A DNA stretch of 30,467 bases, taken from assembly GCF_002243175.1 (NCBI RefSeq), contig NZ_NDYF01000001.1:1-30467 (forward strand), read 5' to 3'. The translations under genes were made by a program, and so were the position numbers. Under the pieces are notes generated by a model. The model did not search any database and was not told the origin of the DNA. It saw nothing but the letters and a program-made list of their open reading frames with translations. Positions within the stretch are counted from its first letter, which is position 1. Every line of letters starts with the position of its first letter. Positions 1 through 7,500 of the stretch are shown one piece after another. The stretch comes from Finegoldia magna_J. Lineage in GTDB: Bacteria; Bacillota; Clostridia; Tissierellales; Peptoniphilaceae.

Positions 1-75
1 GAAGATTATATAGCGGACCAAATAAGTTTGAAAGAGTATATAGACCCATTTACTGGGAAAAAGAATAAAAAATAA
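1..75 (+). CDS. tnpA: IS200/IS605-type transposase TnpA, C-terminal fragment (runs off the window start)
   Basis: The first 24 codons of the window are open and end in TAA at 73-75. The peptide contains EDYIADQ, SLKEYIDPFTG and a lysine-rich tail. This is the usual end of IS200-type Y1 (single-tyrosine HUH) transposases, which close with an EDxxADQ...DPFTG motif. These enzymes move single-stranded DNA by cutting next to subterminal hairpins, and a hairpin-rich stretch follows directly. The catalytic HUH and tyrosine lie outside the window, so whether the element is intact cannot be judged. The family call rests on about 24 residues recognised by eye. Confidence 0.7.
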   Translation, partial: EDYIADQISLKEYIDPFTGKKNKK

Positions 76-213
76 AAAGAAGAAAGAGGCGCTTTAGCGT
101 CAATTGAGAATGTAGTGCAGCTGTCGGACATTCAATATGCACAAGGTGCATTGCAGGCAACAGCCCCTTATAGGGGCAGAGCAAACCACCAGCTAAGCTG
201 GTGGTTATGATTA
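76..213 (+). mobile_element. Right end of IS200/IS605-type element with subterminal hairpins
   Basis: This noncoding stretch after the transposase fragment holds two perfect inverted repeats. One is GCCCCT-TAT-AGGGGC at 163-177. The other is an 11-bp arm pair, AACCACCAGCT and its complement, at 184-206. Hairpins just inside the right end are the recognition sites of Y1 transposases. No T-run follows the larger hairpin, which argues against a simple terminator. The exact right boundary is not visible; it probably lies within about ten bases after 206. Confidence 0.6.
184..206. repeat. Perfect 11-bp inverted repeat at the IS right end
   Basis: AACCACCAGCT at 184-194 pairs perfectly with 196-206 around a single central base; in single-stranded DNA the innermost pairs would open to form a loop. 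It is the likely subterminal transposase-recognition hairpin. It also ends only eight bases before the -35 box of the metal-regulator gene. Confidence 0.7.
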
Positions 214-277
214 TTGACAAACTAAAAATAAAATGATACTATCAAATTAACAAATGAACAAGTATTCATATGTTCAT
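214..277 (+). promoter_or_regulatory. Promoter and ArsR/SmtB-type operator of the metal-efflux operon
   Basis: TTGACA at 214-219 and TACTAT at 237-242 are 17 bp apart, and TG at 234-235 makes an extended -10. ATGAACAAGTATTCAT at 254-269 is an imperfect palindrome closely resembling SmtB/CzrA-family operators (ATGAACA...TTCA half sites). A further GTTCAT half site lies at 272-277. The predicted transcription start is near 249, so bound repressor would sit on the initially transcribed bases. This fits autorepression relieved by Zn, Cd or Pb. Derived by eye. Confidence 0.6.
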
Positions 278-655
278 ATAAAGGATGTGAGAGATATAGA
301 TAAATTCAACGATGAAAAATGTGAAGTAACGCTAATTCACGAGGATAATGTAAAAAAAGCTATCAATGAGCTTCCAGATGACGAATTGATTGTCGATTTG
401 TCCGATATGTTCAAAATTTTTGGAGATCAAACAAGGGTGAAGATTTTGATGGCGTTGGAAAGCGGAGAGTTGTGCGTGTGCGACATTGCAGCTGTGATGA
501 ATATGAGCCAATCTGCAATTAGCCACCAATTGAGAGTGTTAAAACAAAGCAACATTGTGAAGACTAGACGTCAAGGAAAAGTTGTGTATTATTCGATTTC
601 GGATGATCATGTGAAAGAAATCTTCGACATTGCGATAGTACACGTGCAAGAATAA
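254..655 (+). CDS. ArsR/SmtB-family metal-responsive repressor (CadC/CzrA-like)
   Basis: A 133-residue winged-helix repressor. Residues about 50-115 form the ArsR DNA-binding domain, with the recognition helix around SQSAISHQLRVLK. Metal ligands of two classic sites are visible. Cys74 and Cys76 in ELCVCD, with Cys23 near the N-terminus, match the CadC alpha3N site. D118/H119 and H130/E133 in the last helix match the alpha5 Zn site. It probably represses its own operon with the HMA protein and the P-type ATPase. The start is uncertain: ATG 254 has no Shine-Dalgarno sequence, lies inside the operator and is only about five bases from the predicted transcript start, so translation would be near-leaderless. 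A GTG at 287 is the alternative, but its AAAGGA is too close. Metal specificity (Cd/Pb/Zn) is inferred. Confidence 0.9.
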   Translation: MNKYSYVHIKDVRDIDKFNDEKCEVTLIHEDNVKKAINELPDDELIVDLSDMFKIFGDQTRVKILMALESGELCVCDIAAVMNMSQSAISHQLRVLKQSNIVKTRRQGKVVYYSISDDHVKEIFDIAIVHVQE

Positions 656-692
656 CGACAATAATTTAGAAAAATAAAAAAAGGAGAAAGTT

Positions 693-908
693 ATGAAAAG
701 AAGATATACATTAGAAAATTTGGGATGTGCAAATTGTGCAGCAAAAATGGAAGAGAAAATCAAGGAATTGGACGGAGTAAATTCTGTTACTGTGAATTTT
801 ATCACTACAAAAATGGTCTTGGATGTAGAAGATGACAAGTTTGATAGTGTGTTGGCGCAAGCAAAAGACATTATCAAATCAATTGAACCTTACGTTGAAG
901 TAAAATAA
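693..908 (+). CDS. Stand-alone heavy-metal-associated (HMA) domain protein
   Basis: A 71-residue protein that is a single ferredoxin-like HMA domain. GCANCA near residues 11-16 is the metal-binding GxxCxxC loop, and the beta strand around VNSVTVNF is typical. AAGGAG lies just before ATG 693. The stop overlaps the start of the ATPase gene by one base (TAATG), so translation is probably coupled. In many CadA/ZntA pumps this domain is fused to the N-terminus of the ATPase. Here the pump has none, so this protein most likely supplies metal to it or senses metal for it in trans. A copper chaperone (CopZ) is the alternative, but the neighbours favour Zn/Cd. Confidence 0.88.
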   Translation: MKRRYTLENLGCANCAAKMEEKIKELDGVNSVTVNFITTKMVLDVEDDKFDSVLAQAKDIIKSIEPYVEVK

Positions 909-2719
909 TGAACAGAGAAATAAAATTAACGATAGTTTCGGCGATATTTTTTGCAATCGGATTTTTTATCAAACAACCATACGCAAGACTTGCGGCTTTC
1001 ATTGTGAGTTATCTGATTGTAGGAATTCCAGTGATTAAGTTAGCGTTTTTGAATTTGAAAAACGGTCAGTTATTTGACGAACATTTCCTGATGATGATTG
1101 CAACTGTGGGTGCGTTTTTCGTTGGAGAATACGCCGAAGGTGTCGCTGTTATGCTTTTTTATCAAATCGGGGAGATTTTCCAAGACAAGGCTGTTGGGAA
1201 ATCTCGTGATTCAATCAAGGAATTGATGGATATTGCACCGACCTTTGCGAATTTGAAAACGGAAGATGGCTACGACAAGGTAGATCCTTACGATGTGAGT
1301 GTGGGAGATATTATCGTAATCAAACCAGGAGAGAAAGTTCCTTTGGACTGCGTGGTTACCGAAGGAAGCTCCATGGTTGACACGAAGGCATTGACTGGAG
1401 AAAGTGTTCCAATTACTGTCGCAAAAGACGAGGAACTTTTGTCGGGTTACATCGTGATGGACAAGGTTTTGAATGCGAAAGTTACGAAGGATTTTGAAAA
1501 TTCTGCAGTGACGAAGATTTTGGATTTGGTGGAAAATGCATCCAGCCAAAAAAGTAAACAAGAAAAATTCATCACGAAATTCGCAAGAGTATACACTCCT
1601 GTTGTAGTATTGGTCGCAGCAGCGCTTGCGATATTGATGCCTTTGATATTGAAACAACCTTTCCAAACATGGTTGTATCGTTCATTGACATTCCTTGTAA
1701 TTTCGTGCCCTTGCGCACTTGTAATCAGCATTCCATTGAGCTTTTTCTCAGGAATCGGTGCGAGCAGCAAGGCAGGGATTTTGGTTAAAGGAAGTAACTA
1801 CATCGAAAAGCTAGCAGAAACAGACACTGTTGTGATGGATAAAACTGGAACATTGACACAAGGCGTGTTCAAAGTTGTAGAAGCGAAATCAGTTGGATTT
1901 TCAGATGAAGAAATGCTCCAATACGTTGCTAGCGCTGAGAAATCATCCAACCATCCAATCGCACAATCGATAATTGATTATTATGGGGACAAAGAATATT
2001 TGAACTTGGAATCTGCAGAAAATATCGCAGGCCAAGGGATACAAGCTGTGATAAATGGCAAACAAATCCTAGCGGGAAATGCTAAGCTTTTAAAAGATGT
2101 TGAATTTGAACCGATAAATACTACAGACACTGTTGTATACGTTGCGATAGATGCGAAATTTGCAGGCTACATCAGAATCGCCGACGAAATCAAACAAGAC
2201 AGCGCACAAGCGATTGTTGATATGAAAAATGTCGGCATCAAAAAAACATACATGCTAACTGGTGATAATGAATCTGTAGCCAAATCAGTAGCAGAAAATC
2301 TCAAAATTGACGAATACAAATCCAAGCTACTTCCACAAGATAAGGTTGAAATTGTAAAAGATTTGATAGAAAAGGGAAGAAAAGTGGCATTCGTAGGAGA
2401 CGGAATCAACGATGCGCCAGTGCTTGCACTCAGCGATGTCGGAATTTCCATGGGACAAATCGGAAGCGATGCGGCAATTGAAGCGAGCGATGTCGTAATC
2501 ATGACAGATGAGCTAACGAAAATCGCCCAAGCAATCAAAATCTCAAAGAAAACACTCAAAATCGCAAAACAAAACGCGTATTTTGCAATCGGTGTGAAAA
2601 TAATCGTGCTAATATTATCGGCGCTTGGACTTACAAATATGTGGGCTGCAATCTTTGCAGACGTTGGAGTTACAGTGCTTGCTATTTTGAATTCATTCAG
2701 AGCGATGCGTGTTAGTTGA
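908..2719 (+). CDS. cadA: P1B-type heavy-metal ATPase (Zn/Cd/Pb exporter, CadA/ZntA-like)
   Basis: A 603-residue P-type ATPase that exports soft divalent metals across the membrane. In order it has N-terminal membrane helices, the TGES actuator loop (around residue 162), the CPC metal-binding motif at Cys267-Pro-Cys269 in a membrane helix, the phosphorylation site D311KTGT, an SxxHP nucleotide-binding motif (SSNHP), and the hinge GDGIND at 497-502. The last membrane pair contains FADVGVT, whose Asp is typical of Zn/Cd/Pb (P1B-2) rather than Cu pumps. It has no N-terminal HMA domain; that domain is encoded by the gene just upstream, which overlaps by one base. With the ArsR-type sensor it forms an operon for metal resistance or homeostasis. 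Confidence 0.93.
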   Translation: MNREIKLTIVSAIFFAIGFFIKQPYARLAAFIVSYLIVGIPVIKLAFLNLKNGQLFDEHFLMMIATVGAFFVGEYAEGVAVMLFYQIGEIFQDKAVGKSRDSIKELMDIAPTFANLKTEDGYDKVDPYDVSVGDIIVIKPGEKVPLDCVVTEGSSMVDTKALTGESVPITVAKDEELLSGYIVMDKVLNAKVTKDFENSAVTKILDLVENASSQKSKQEKFITKFARVYTPVVVLVAAALAILMPLILKQPFQTWLYRSLTFLVISCPCALVISIPLSFFSGIGASSKAGILVKGSNYIEKLAETDTVVMDKTGTLTQGVFKVVEAKSVGFSDEEMLQYVASAEKSSNHPIAQSIIDYYGDKEYLNLESAENIAGQGIQAVINGKQILAGNAKLLKDVEFEPINTTDTVVYVAIDAKFAGYIRIADEIKQDSAQAIVDMKNVGIKKTYMLTGDNESVAKSVAENLKIDEYKSKLLPQDKVEIVKDLIEKGRKVAFVGDGINDAPVLALSDVGISMGQIGSDAAIEASDVVIMTDELTKIAQAIKISKKTLKIAKQNAYFAIGVKIIVLILSALGLTNMWAAIFADVGVTVLAILNSFRAMRVS

Positions 2720-2765
2720 GTAAAATCGAAATCTCATTTATACTAATCGTAAAGGAGATGATAAA

Positions 2766-3077
2766 ATGAAAATAGTAGGCTATGTATTTTTGGGAATATT
2801 TGCAATAGCACTCATTTACGGGATTTATTCAATATCTAAAATATTGGCAATCGCCAAGATTAGAAAAAATGTGAACTCAGAAAAAGTGTGGCAAACTATA
2901 TCGCAAAACAATCGCCAACCAGTAGCGTTGGATAGAATCTTGATGAGAAAAAACAACAGAAAATTTACCAAAAAAGAAAAAGAAATGATATTAAAAAGAA
3001 TATCTACTTGTAGAAAATGCATCCTTGTAGGATTATTAGCGTTGATACTAGCAATCGTGTTTATAGCGATAGGGTAA
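2766..3077 (+). CDS. Small two-helix membrane protein of unknown function
   Basis: A 103-residue protein I do not recognise. It has a hydrophobic helix at about residues 3-28, a basic, lysine-rich middle of about 50 residues, and a second hydrophobic helix at about 83-102. Two cysteines (CRKC) precede the second helix. The start is well supported by AAAGGAG six bases or so before ATG 2766. It lies 46 bp behind the ATPase on the same strand and is closed by a strong terminator, so it may be the last gene of the metal operon, but nothing in the sequence ties it to metals. Confidence 0.75.
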   Translation: MKIVGYVFLGIFAIALIYGIYSISKILAIAKIRKNVNSEKVWQTISQNNRQPVALDRILMRKNNRKFTKKEKEMILKRISTCRKCILVGLLALILAIVFIAIG

Positions 3078-3083
3078 TGACAA

Positions 3084-3120
3084 AAATAGCGTCAGAGTAA
3101 AATCTGACGCATTTTTTAAT
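3084..3120. terminator. Bidirectional intrinsic terminator (copy 1 of a duplicated pair)
   Basis: Perfect 8-bp stem GCGTCAGA (3089-3096) and TCTGACGC (3103-3110) with a 6-base loop. A T-run (ATTTTTT) follows on the plus strand and TATTTTTG on the minus strand. It can end both the plus-strand metal operon and the minus-strand toxin-antitoxin operon. Confidence 0.85.
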
Positions 3121-3171
3121 TTAATCAAAAATCAAATAAAATATCGTGATGACCAATATCCAATAAAATAA

Positions 3172-3396
3172 TCATCTCATTTCATTATCTTCGTAATACC
3201 AAATAATTCTTATATCCATGTTCACGGAAGATTCCCACAAACCATCAGTTCCCTTGATTTTTTTAGTTCTTAATGAAGGATGTGTTGGATTATCTATAAA
3301 AAATGAAAGTTTTTTCTTAGTTTGCTTTTTTTCGATATCAGATAATTTTTTGTAGTGCTTTTTAAATGATTTCGTGTAAGTTATTTTATAGCTCAT
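3172..3396 (-). pseudogene. RelE/YafQ-family mRNA interferase toxin, C-terminus lost by frameshift
   Basis: The 74 readable residues begin SYKITYTKSFKKHYKKL and contain HPSLRTKKIKG, LWESSV and RIIWYY, the signature order of small RelE/YafQ/StbE-type ribosome-dependent RNases. Family members are normally about 85-95 residues and end in a LLxIGxHDxxY-like strand whose His is important for cleavage. Here the frame stops right after DNEMR. In the -1 frame the missing end is present at once: MIILLDIGHHDILFDF, then a stop near 3124. The junction reads ATGAGATGATT, which looks like a 5-bp near-duplication (ATGAG/ATGAT). The toxin is therefore probably inactive, unless ribosomes shift frame there. 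The antitoxin gene overlaps its start by one base. Confidence 0.75.
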
Positions 3397-3653
3397 TATT
3401 TGTCCAACTCTTCAAAAAGAGAATCAATATTGTCAAAAATAGGTTGGTCGCCATTTTCAATCGAAACTTTTAGTTCTTTAACGGATTTTTTTAAATTTTC
3501 AATCACACGTTCTGGATATACAGCTACAGGGACGAAAATAATCTTACCATCTTCTTCCATAACTTCGAATTGATCTCCTTGATTCAAATCAAGAGAATTC
3601 ACAATATCTTTTGGAATTGTCACTTGCGACTTTGCTTTAAGTTCAACTAACAT
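3396..3653 (-). CDS. AbrB/MazE-type antitoxin of a type II toxin-antitoxin pair
   Basis: An 85-residue protein. The N-terminal 45 residues form an AbrB/SpoVT swapped-hairpin DNA-binding domain (KAKSQVTIPKDIV...L..GD.FEV...GKIIFVPV). The acidic C-terminus (IFDNIDSLFEELDK) is the likely toxin-binding arm. I place the start at ATG 3653 because AGAGGTG lies about six bases upstream; a longer reading from TTG 3668 would begin inside the ribosome binding site. It precedes the toxin gene and should both neutralise the toxin and repress the operon through the inverted repeat just upstream. AbrB-type antitoxin with RelE-type toxin is a mixed but known pairing. Confidence 0.85.
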   Translation of the reverse strand: MLVELKAKSQVTIPKDIVNSLDLNQGDQFEVMEEDGKIIFVPVAVYPERVIENLKKSVKELKVSIENGDQPIFDNIDSLFEELDK

Positions 3654-3666
3654 ATTATCACCTCTC

Positions 3667-3723
3667 AAGTTAGAATTTCCTACTTTCTAACTTAATTGTA
3701 ATATCTTTTATTTGAACTGTCAA
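3667..3723 (-). promoter_or_regulatory. Promoter and palindromic operator of the toxin-antitoxin operon
   Basis: On the minus strand TTGACA (3723-3718) and TACAAT (3700-3695) are separated by 17 bp. Directly downstream is a perfect inverted repeat with 9-bp arms, AAGTTAGAA at 3667-3675 and TTCTAACTT at 3685-3693, separated by 9 bp. It sits where an autorepressor would block transcription, consistent with binding by the AbrB-type antitoxin. Confidence 0.7.
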
Positions 3724-3762
3724 CAAAAATAGCGTCAGAGTAATCTGACGCATTTTTTAATC
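3724..3762. terminator. Bidirectional intrinsic terminator (copy 2 of the duplicated pair)
   Basis: Stem GCGTCAGA/TCTGACGC with a 4-base loop, flanked by ACAAAAATA on one side and ATTTTTTAAT on the other. It differs from the copy at 3084-3120 by only two loop bases. Read on the minus strand it ends the ECF S-component gene, whose stop codon at 3757-3759 lies within the tract. Confidence 0.8.
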
Positions 3763-4332
3763 CAATAAATGTGAGCGTTTCAACACTGGACGCACTGCCA
3801 TGTACAAAATATTTGCAACGATAACGGTCACAACAGCATTGAAGAAAGTTACACCAGCGCTGATTTTCGCCAACGCAGATGCTATTTGTTGTGGTTGACC
3901 CAAGACATATAATTTATAAAAATAACCTACAAATGGATCAGCGAACACGTTGAACAACATCCCTGCACATGAAGCGATAACAGCCCACTTCAAAATGTAT
4001 TTGTTGTCGTTAGATTCATTGATTTTCTTGGATTTGTGAGCGATTGCTCCAACAATCAAACCAATACACAACTTCAACACGAAAGTCTTCGGAGCAACCA
4101 TTATATACACAGGATCCATGATATCTGCGATAGTCATTCCGATAGCACCAGCAAGTCCACCGTAAAGTCCGCCGAGTAAAAGCGCAGCCAAAACCAAGAA
4201 CACATTACCAAAGTGAATCGATGTGAAATCTCCACCCGGAACAGGAACCTTGATTTGCAAATAAGTGAACGTGATGAAACATAATGCAGCAAGCACCGCA
4301 CATTGAACAAGCTTGTGAGTTTTTCTGTTCAA
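3757..4332 (-). CDS. ECF transporter S component (vitamin-type substrate-binding membrane protein)
   Basis: A 191-residue, very hydrophobic protein with about five or six membrane helices. The pattern RKTHKLVQCAVLAALCFI, PVPGGDFTSIHFGNVF, then LLGGLYGGLAGAIGM is typical of energy-coupling-factor S components of the PF07155-like group. These capture a small nutrient and pass it to a shared EcfA/A'/T module, which is not encoded here. The start codon is TTG at 4332, supported by AGGAGGGG six bases upstream. No riboswitch fits in the short leader, so the substrate cannot be named. Confidence 0.82.
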   Translation of the reverse strand: MNRKTHKLVQCAVLAALCFITFTYLQIKVPVPGGDFTSIHFGNVFLVLAALLLGGLYGGLAGAIGMTIADIMDPVYIMVAPKTFVLKLCIGLIVGAIAHKSKKINESNDNKYILKWAVIASCAGMLFNVFADPFVGYFYKLYVLGQPQQIASALAKISAGVTFFNAVVTVIVANILYMAVRPVLKRSHLLD

Positions 4333-4363
4333 ATAAACCCCTCCTAAAAATATTTATAATTAA

Positions 4364-4392
4364 AGTGTATTGAATAAGGTATAATTTGTCAA
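4364..4392 (-). promoter_or_regulatory. Promoter of the ECF S-component gene
   Basis: TTGACA (4392-4387) and TACACT (4369-4364) on the minus strand are 17 bp apart. Transcription would start about 25 bp before the TTG start codon, leaving room for a ribosome binding site but no riboswitch. Confidence 0.5.
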
Positions 4393-4451
4393 TTTCTGAT
4401 TATGTTTATTAAATAAAAATCAACTTATTTTTTATATCACACTAAATGGAA

Positions 4452-4514
4452 TTGACAAGAAAAAATTTTAGAGGTAGAATAATAATCAATATCAAAGATA
4501 ATGATTATTATTCT
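4452..4514 (+). promoter_or_regulatory. Adhesin promoter with Fur-like box inside a 13-bp inverted repeat
   Basis: TTGACA (4452-4457) and TAGAAT (4475-4480) are 17 bp apart. AGAATAATAATCA (4476-4488) and its exact complement (4502-4514) flank a 13-base spacer. The right side, GATAATGATTATTA at 4497-4510 with the base before it, matches 12 of 14 positions of the Gram-positive Fur 7-1-7 box (TGATAAT-n-ATTATCA). Its position, from the -10 to just before the ribosome binding site, suits a repressor. It could also fold as a weak AT-rich RNA hairpin. Confidence 0.6.
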
Positions 4515-4531
4515 TTTTGAAAGGAGAAATT

Positions 4532-7500
4532 ATGAAATTAGATAAGAAAAAAATAATGGCGCTATTTCTTGCGGGAATTATGACGACAAGTATGATTCCT
4601 CTTGAGAGTTTAGCAAATAACGAAGATGACTTTAGTAAGAGTAAGTTTGAGCAGAATTTGAATGAGAAAACAACTAAAAACAAACCAGATGCTGTTTCAA
4701 ACTCTACTAATAAGGAAGACAAGCCGCAGGATGAAAATGAAAATCCATCTACACATGAAGACAACCATACAGAAAATGCTAATGAAAAAACAATAACTGT
4801 AGATGAATTATTTAAAGGACAAAAAGGAACGAAAAAAGATCCTTATACAATTAATGATACAGATCAGCTTATAAAATTTGCCTATAGTTTATCAAAAACA
4901 CAAGATTACAAAGGGAAGTACGTTGAGCTTTCTAGTGACATTGAATTAAATAATGATTGGGTTCCTGTAGGATTGGGAGAATACGCTTTTAATGGTCATT
5001 TTGATGGTAAAAATCATACAATAAATGGATTAAAAATTGGAAGCGAAGATAATTTGCACAAAGATCCATCAGAAAAAGATAAAAAAATTGTTTTTTATGG
5101 ATTATTTGGAGTGCTAGGAGCTAATAGCTACATAGAAAATTTAAAAATAGACGTTGATTTTAATTTAATATCAGACAGTGCGCTTTATGTTGGCGCATTA
5201 GCAGGATATGCTAATGGTTCAACTATTAATAACATAGAAGTTACTGGTAAATTAATTGGTAAAACTACTCATCCAAAAACAAATATTTTTGTAGGGGGAG
5301 TTATTTCAAATGGAATTAGACAAAAAATAGTAAATTCAAAAAGCGATATTGATATAAGAGTAGAATCTGATGGAGGGCTTGCCGAAGGTGGAGGAATCAT
5401 GGCTCTTTCTAATAGGGGTCTTATTTTTAATTGCTATTCTAAAGGTAATATATCAGCAAATGCAAATAGAGTTACAAAAGAAGGAAGTACTGCTTTAGGT
5501 GGAATTTGTGGAGTAAATGCGGGAACTATTTCAAACTGCTATTCTACAAATGATATCATTAGCGATTGTTACACTGGTTTTATTGGAGCGATAACAGGAT
5601 GGGTAACTGGAATTGGATCAACTTTCCAAAGCTATTATGATAAGGATTCTGTCCTAATTACTGATAATGCTACTAATAATAAAAATATTATAAAACCTTC
5701 TGTTCCTATTGGATGGATGGTTAAAGGTAGTGGTGTAAGCGACGAAGGAATGGCATATGAAGGTTGTATTAGTATGGATTTAAAGGGAATGACAAAGTCA
5801 GAAATATCGAGTAGTCTGGCTAATATACTAAATTCCAATCTTAAGAAATCTAGAATCAATTTAAAAAAAGGAAGCCGTTCAAAAGATTACTGGAAAAAAG
5901 ATGAAAATCTAGCTGAAAATATTTTAGAATGGACAAACTCATCAGATTTTCCTGTTTTTTCTGACAAAAAGACATCGGTAGTTTATGATACAAATACAGA
6001 AAACCTTATAAAACAACTTCAAATGAATTCTAAAGAAGGAGTAAATGAAGGTGATTTTTACGGAAGAAGTAAGGATAAATCCTTAGTTGTAAAAGTTAAA
6101 TTCGATAAAAAAGGTGATATTGTAGACATTATGACTCTTGAAGGAAGAGTTACAAAAGAAGAAATTGATAAAATAATTAATAAAATAGATAAAATATCTG
6201 ATATCAAAAACAATAAATTAAAAGAAGCTTTATTAAAAGCAGTAGAAAAATCAAAAATAAATGATATAACAGACTATTCAAAGCTAAATTATAATATATT
6301 TGAAAAAGGTAAAGGAACTAAAGACGATCCATTTATAATAGATACTGAAAATCAATTTCTGGATTTTGCTAGATCAGTTAACGAAGAGGAAAACTATGCT
6401 GATAAATACGTAAAATTAAATAAAGATATTAAACTTACAAAAGAATGGATAGTGGTAGGCTCTCAAGGCAAACACCCTTTTAAAGGGGATTTTAACGGTA
6501 ACAATCATACTATTTCAAATATGAAGCTTGGTTCAGAAAAAACACCTCGCCAATACAGATTTGCGGCTCTTTTTGCAGTAATAGATGGAGGAAGGGTTTA
6601 TAATTTAAACATTAAAAATTTTGAAATATATAATACAATTTTATCTGAAGATAGAGTATTTGTCGCAGCTGTTGCAGGTGGAATACAAAATGGCGCTTTT
6701 ATTGATAATATAAATGTTAACGGAAAAATACATTCAAAATCTATGAGGACGCAACAATATATAGGAGCAATTGCAGGGCAATCATTGAAGTCTAGTATAA
6801 TAAACTCAGCTGCAGAAATTCAAATTGATGCAAAAGGAGAATCAAAAGATATTTATGCAGGAGGTCTTGTTGGGATTAATGCTTTTGGTGCGCTTTTCAA
6901 CAATTATTCAATAGGAGAAATAACAGCAGATAGTTTATTAAATAAAGTATCTATAGGTGGGTTATGCGGATACCAATCAGGCGTTATTTTCAACAATTAC
7001 TCTAGTGTAAACCTAAATTCAACTTCTCCTACAACTGATGTTGGGGAACTAGCAGGAAGATCTACAGGAACAGGAAAAAACATAAATAATTTTTACAATA
7101 AGAAGTCAGTAGTAAAAGTAACCGGAAAATCTAAAAAAACCAAAAATGGATTTGGAGTTGTAGTGAATGACTCTATAGTTGAAAATGCAGAGGCTATAGA
7201 CAAGTTGAATGATTTAGATTTTGTGAAAAAATTAAATACAAATTTATCATCAGAAAGCTTAAAAAAAGCATTTGATTTTGTTAAAGCTGACAATAAAAAC
7301 AATATAAAATTAAAAAAATGGGAATTAAATGGAGGTTATCCTAAGTTAGAAAGTTCAAACTCTAAATCAATGAAAAAAATCTATAGAATATCTGGACGAA
7401 ATAGAGAATTAACTGCCATAGAAGTATCTAAAAAAACTTATCCTAATGGAACGGATACAGTTATTATAGCTAATAGAGAAACTTTTTCTGACACAATTTC

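Noticed and set aside
163..206. CRISPR repeat or omega-RNA-like element near the left edge
   Set aside because: There are two different hairpins rather than regular repeats, and the upstream fragment matches the Y1 transposase TnpA rather than the TnpB nuclease that makes omega RNA.
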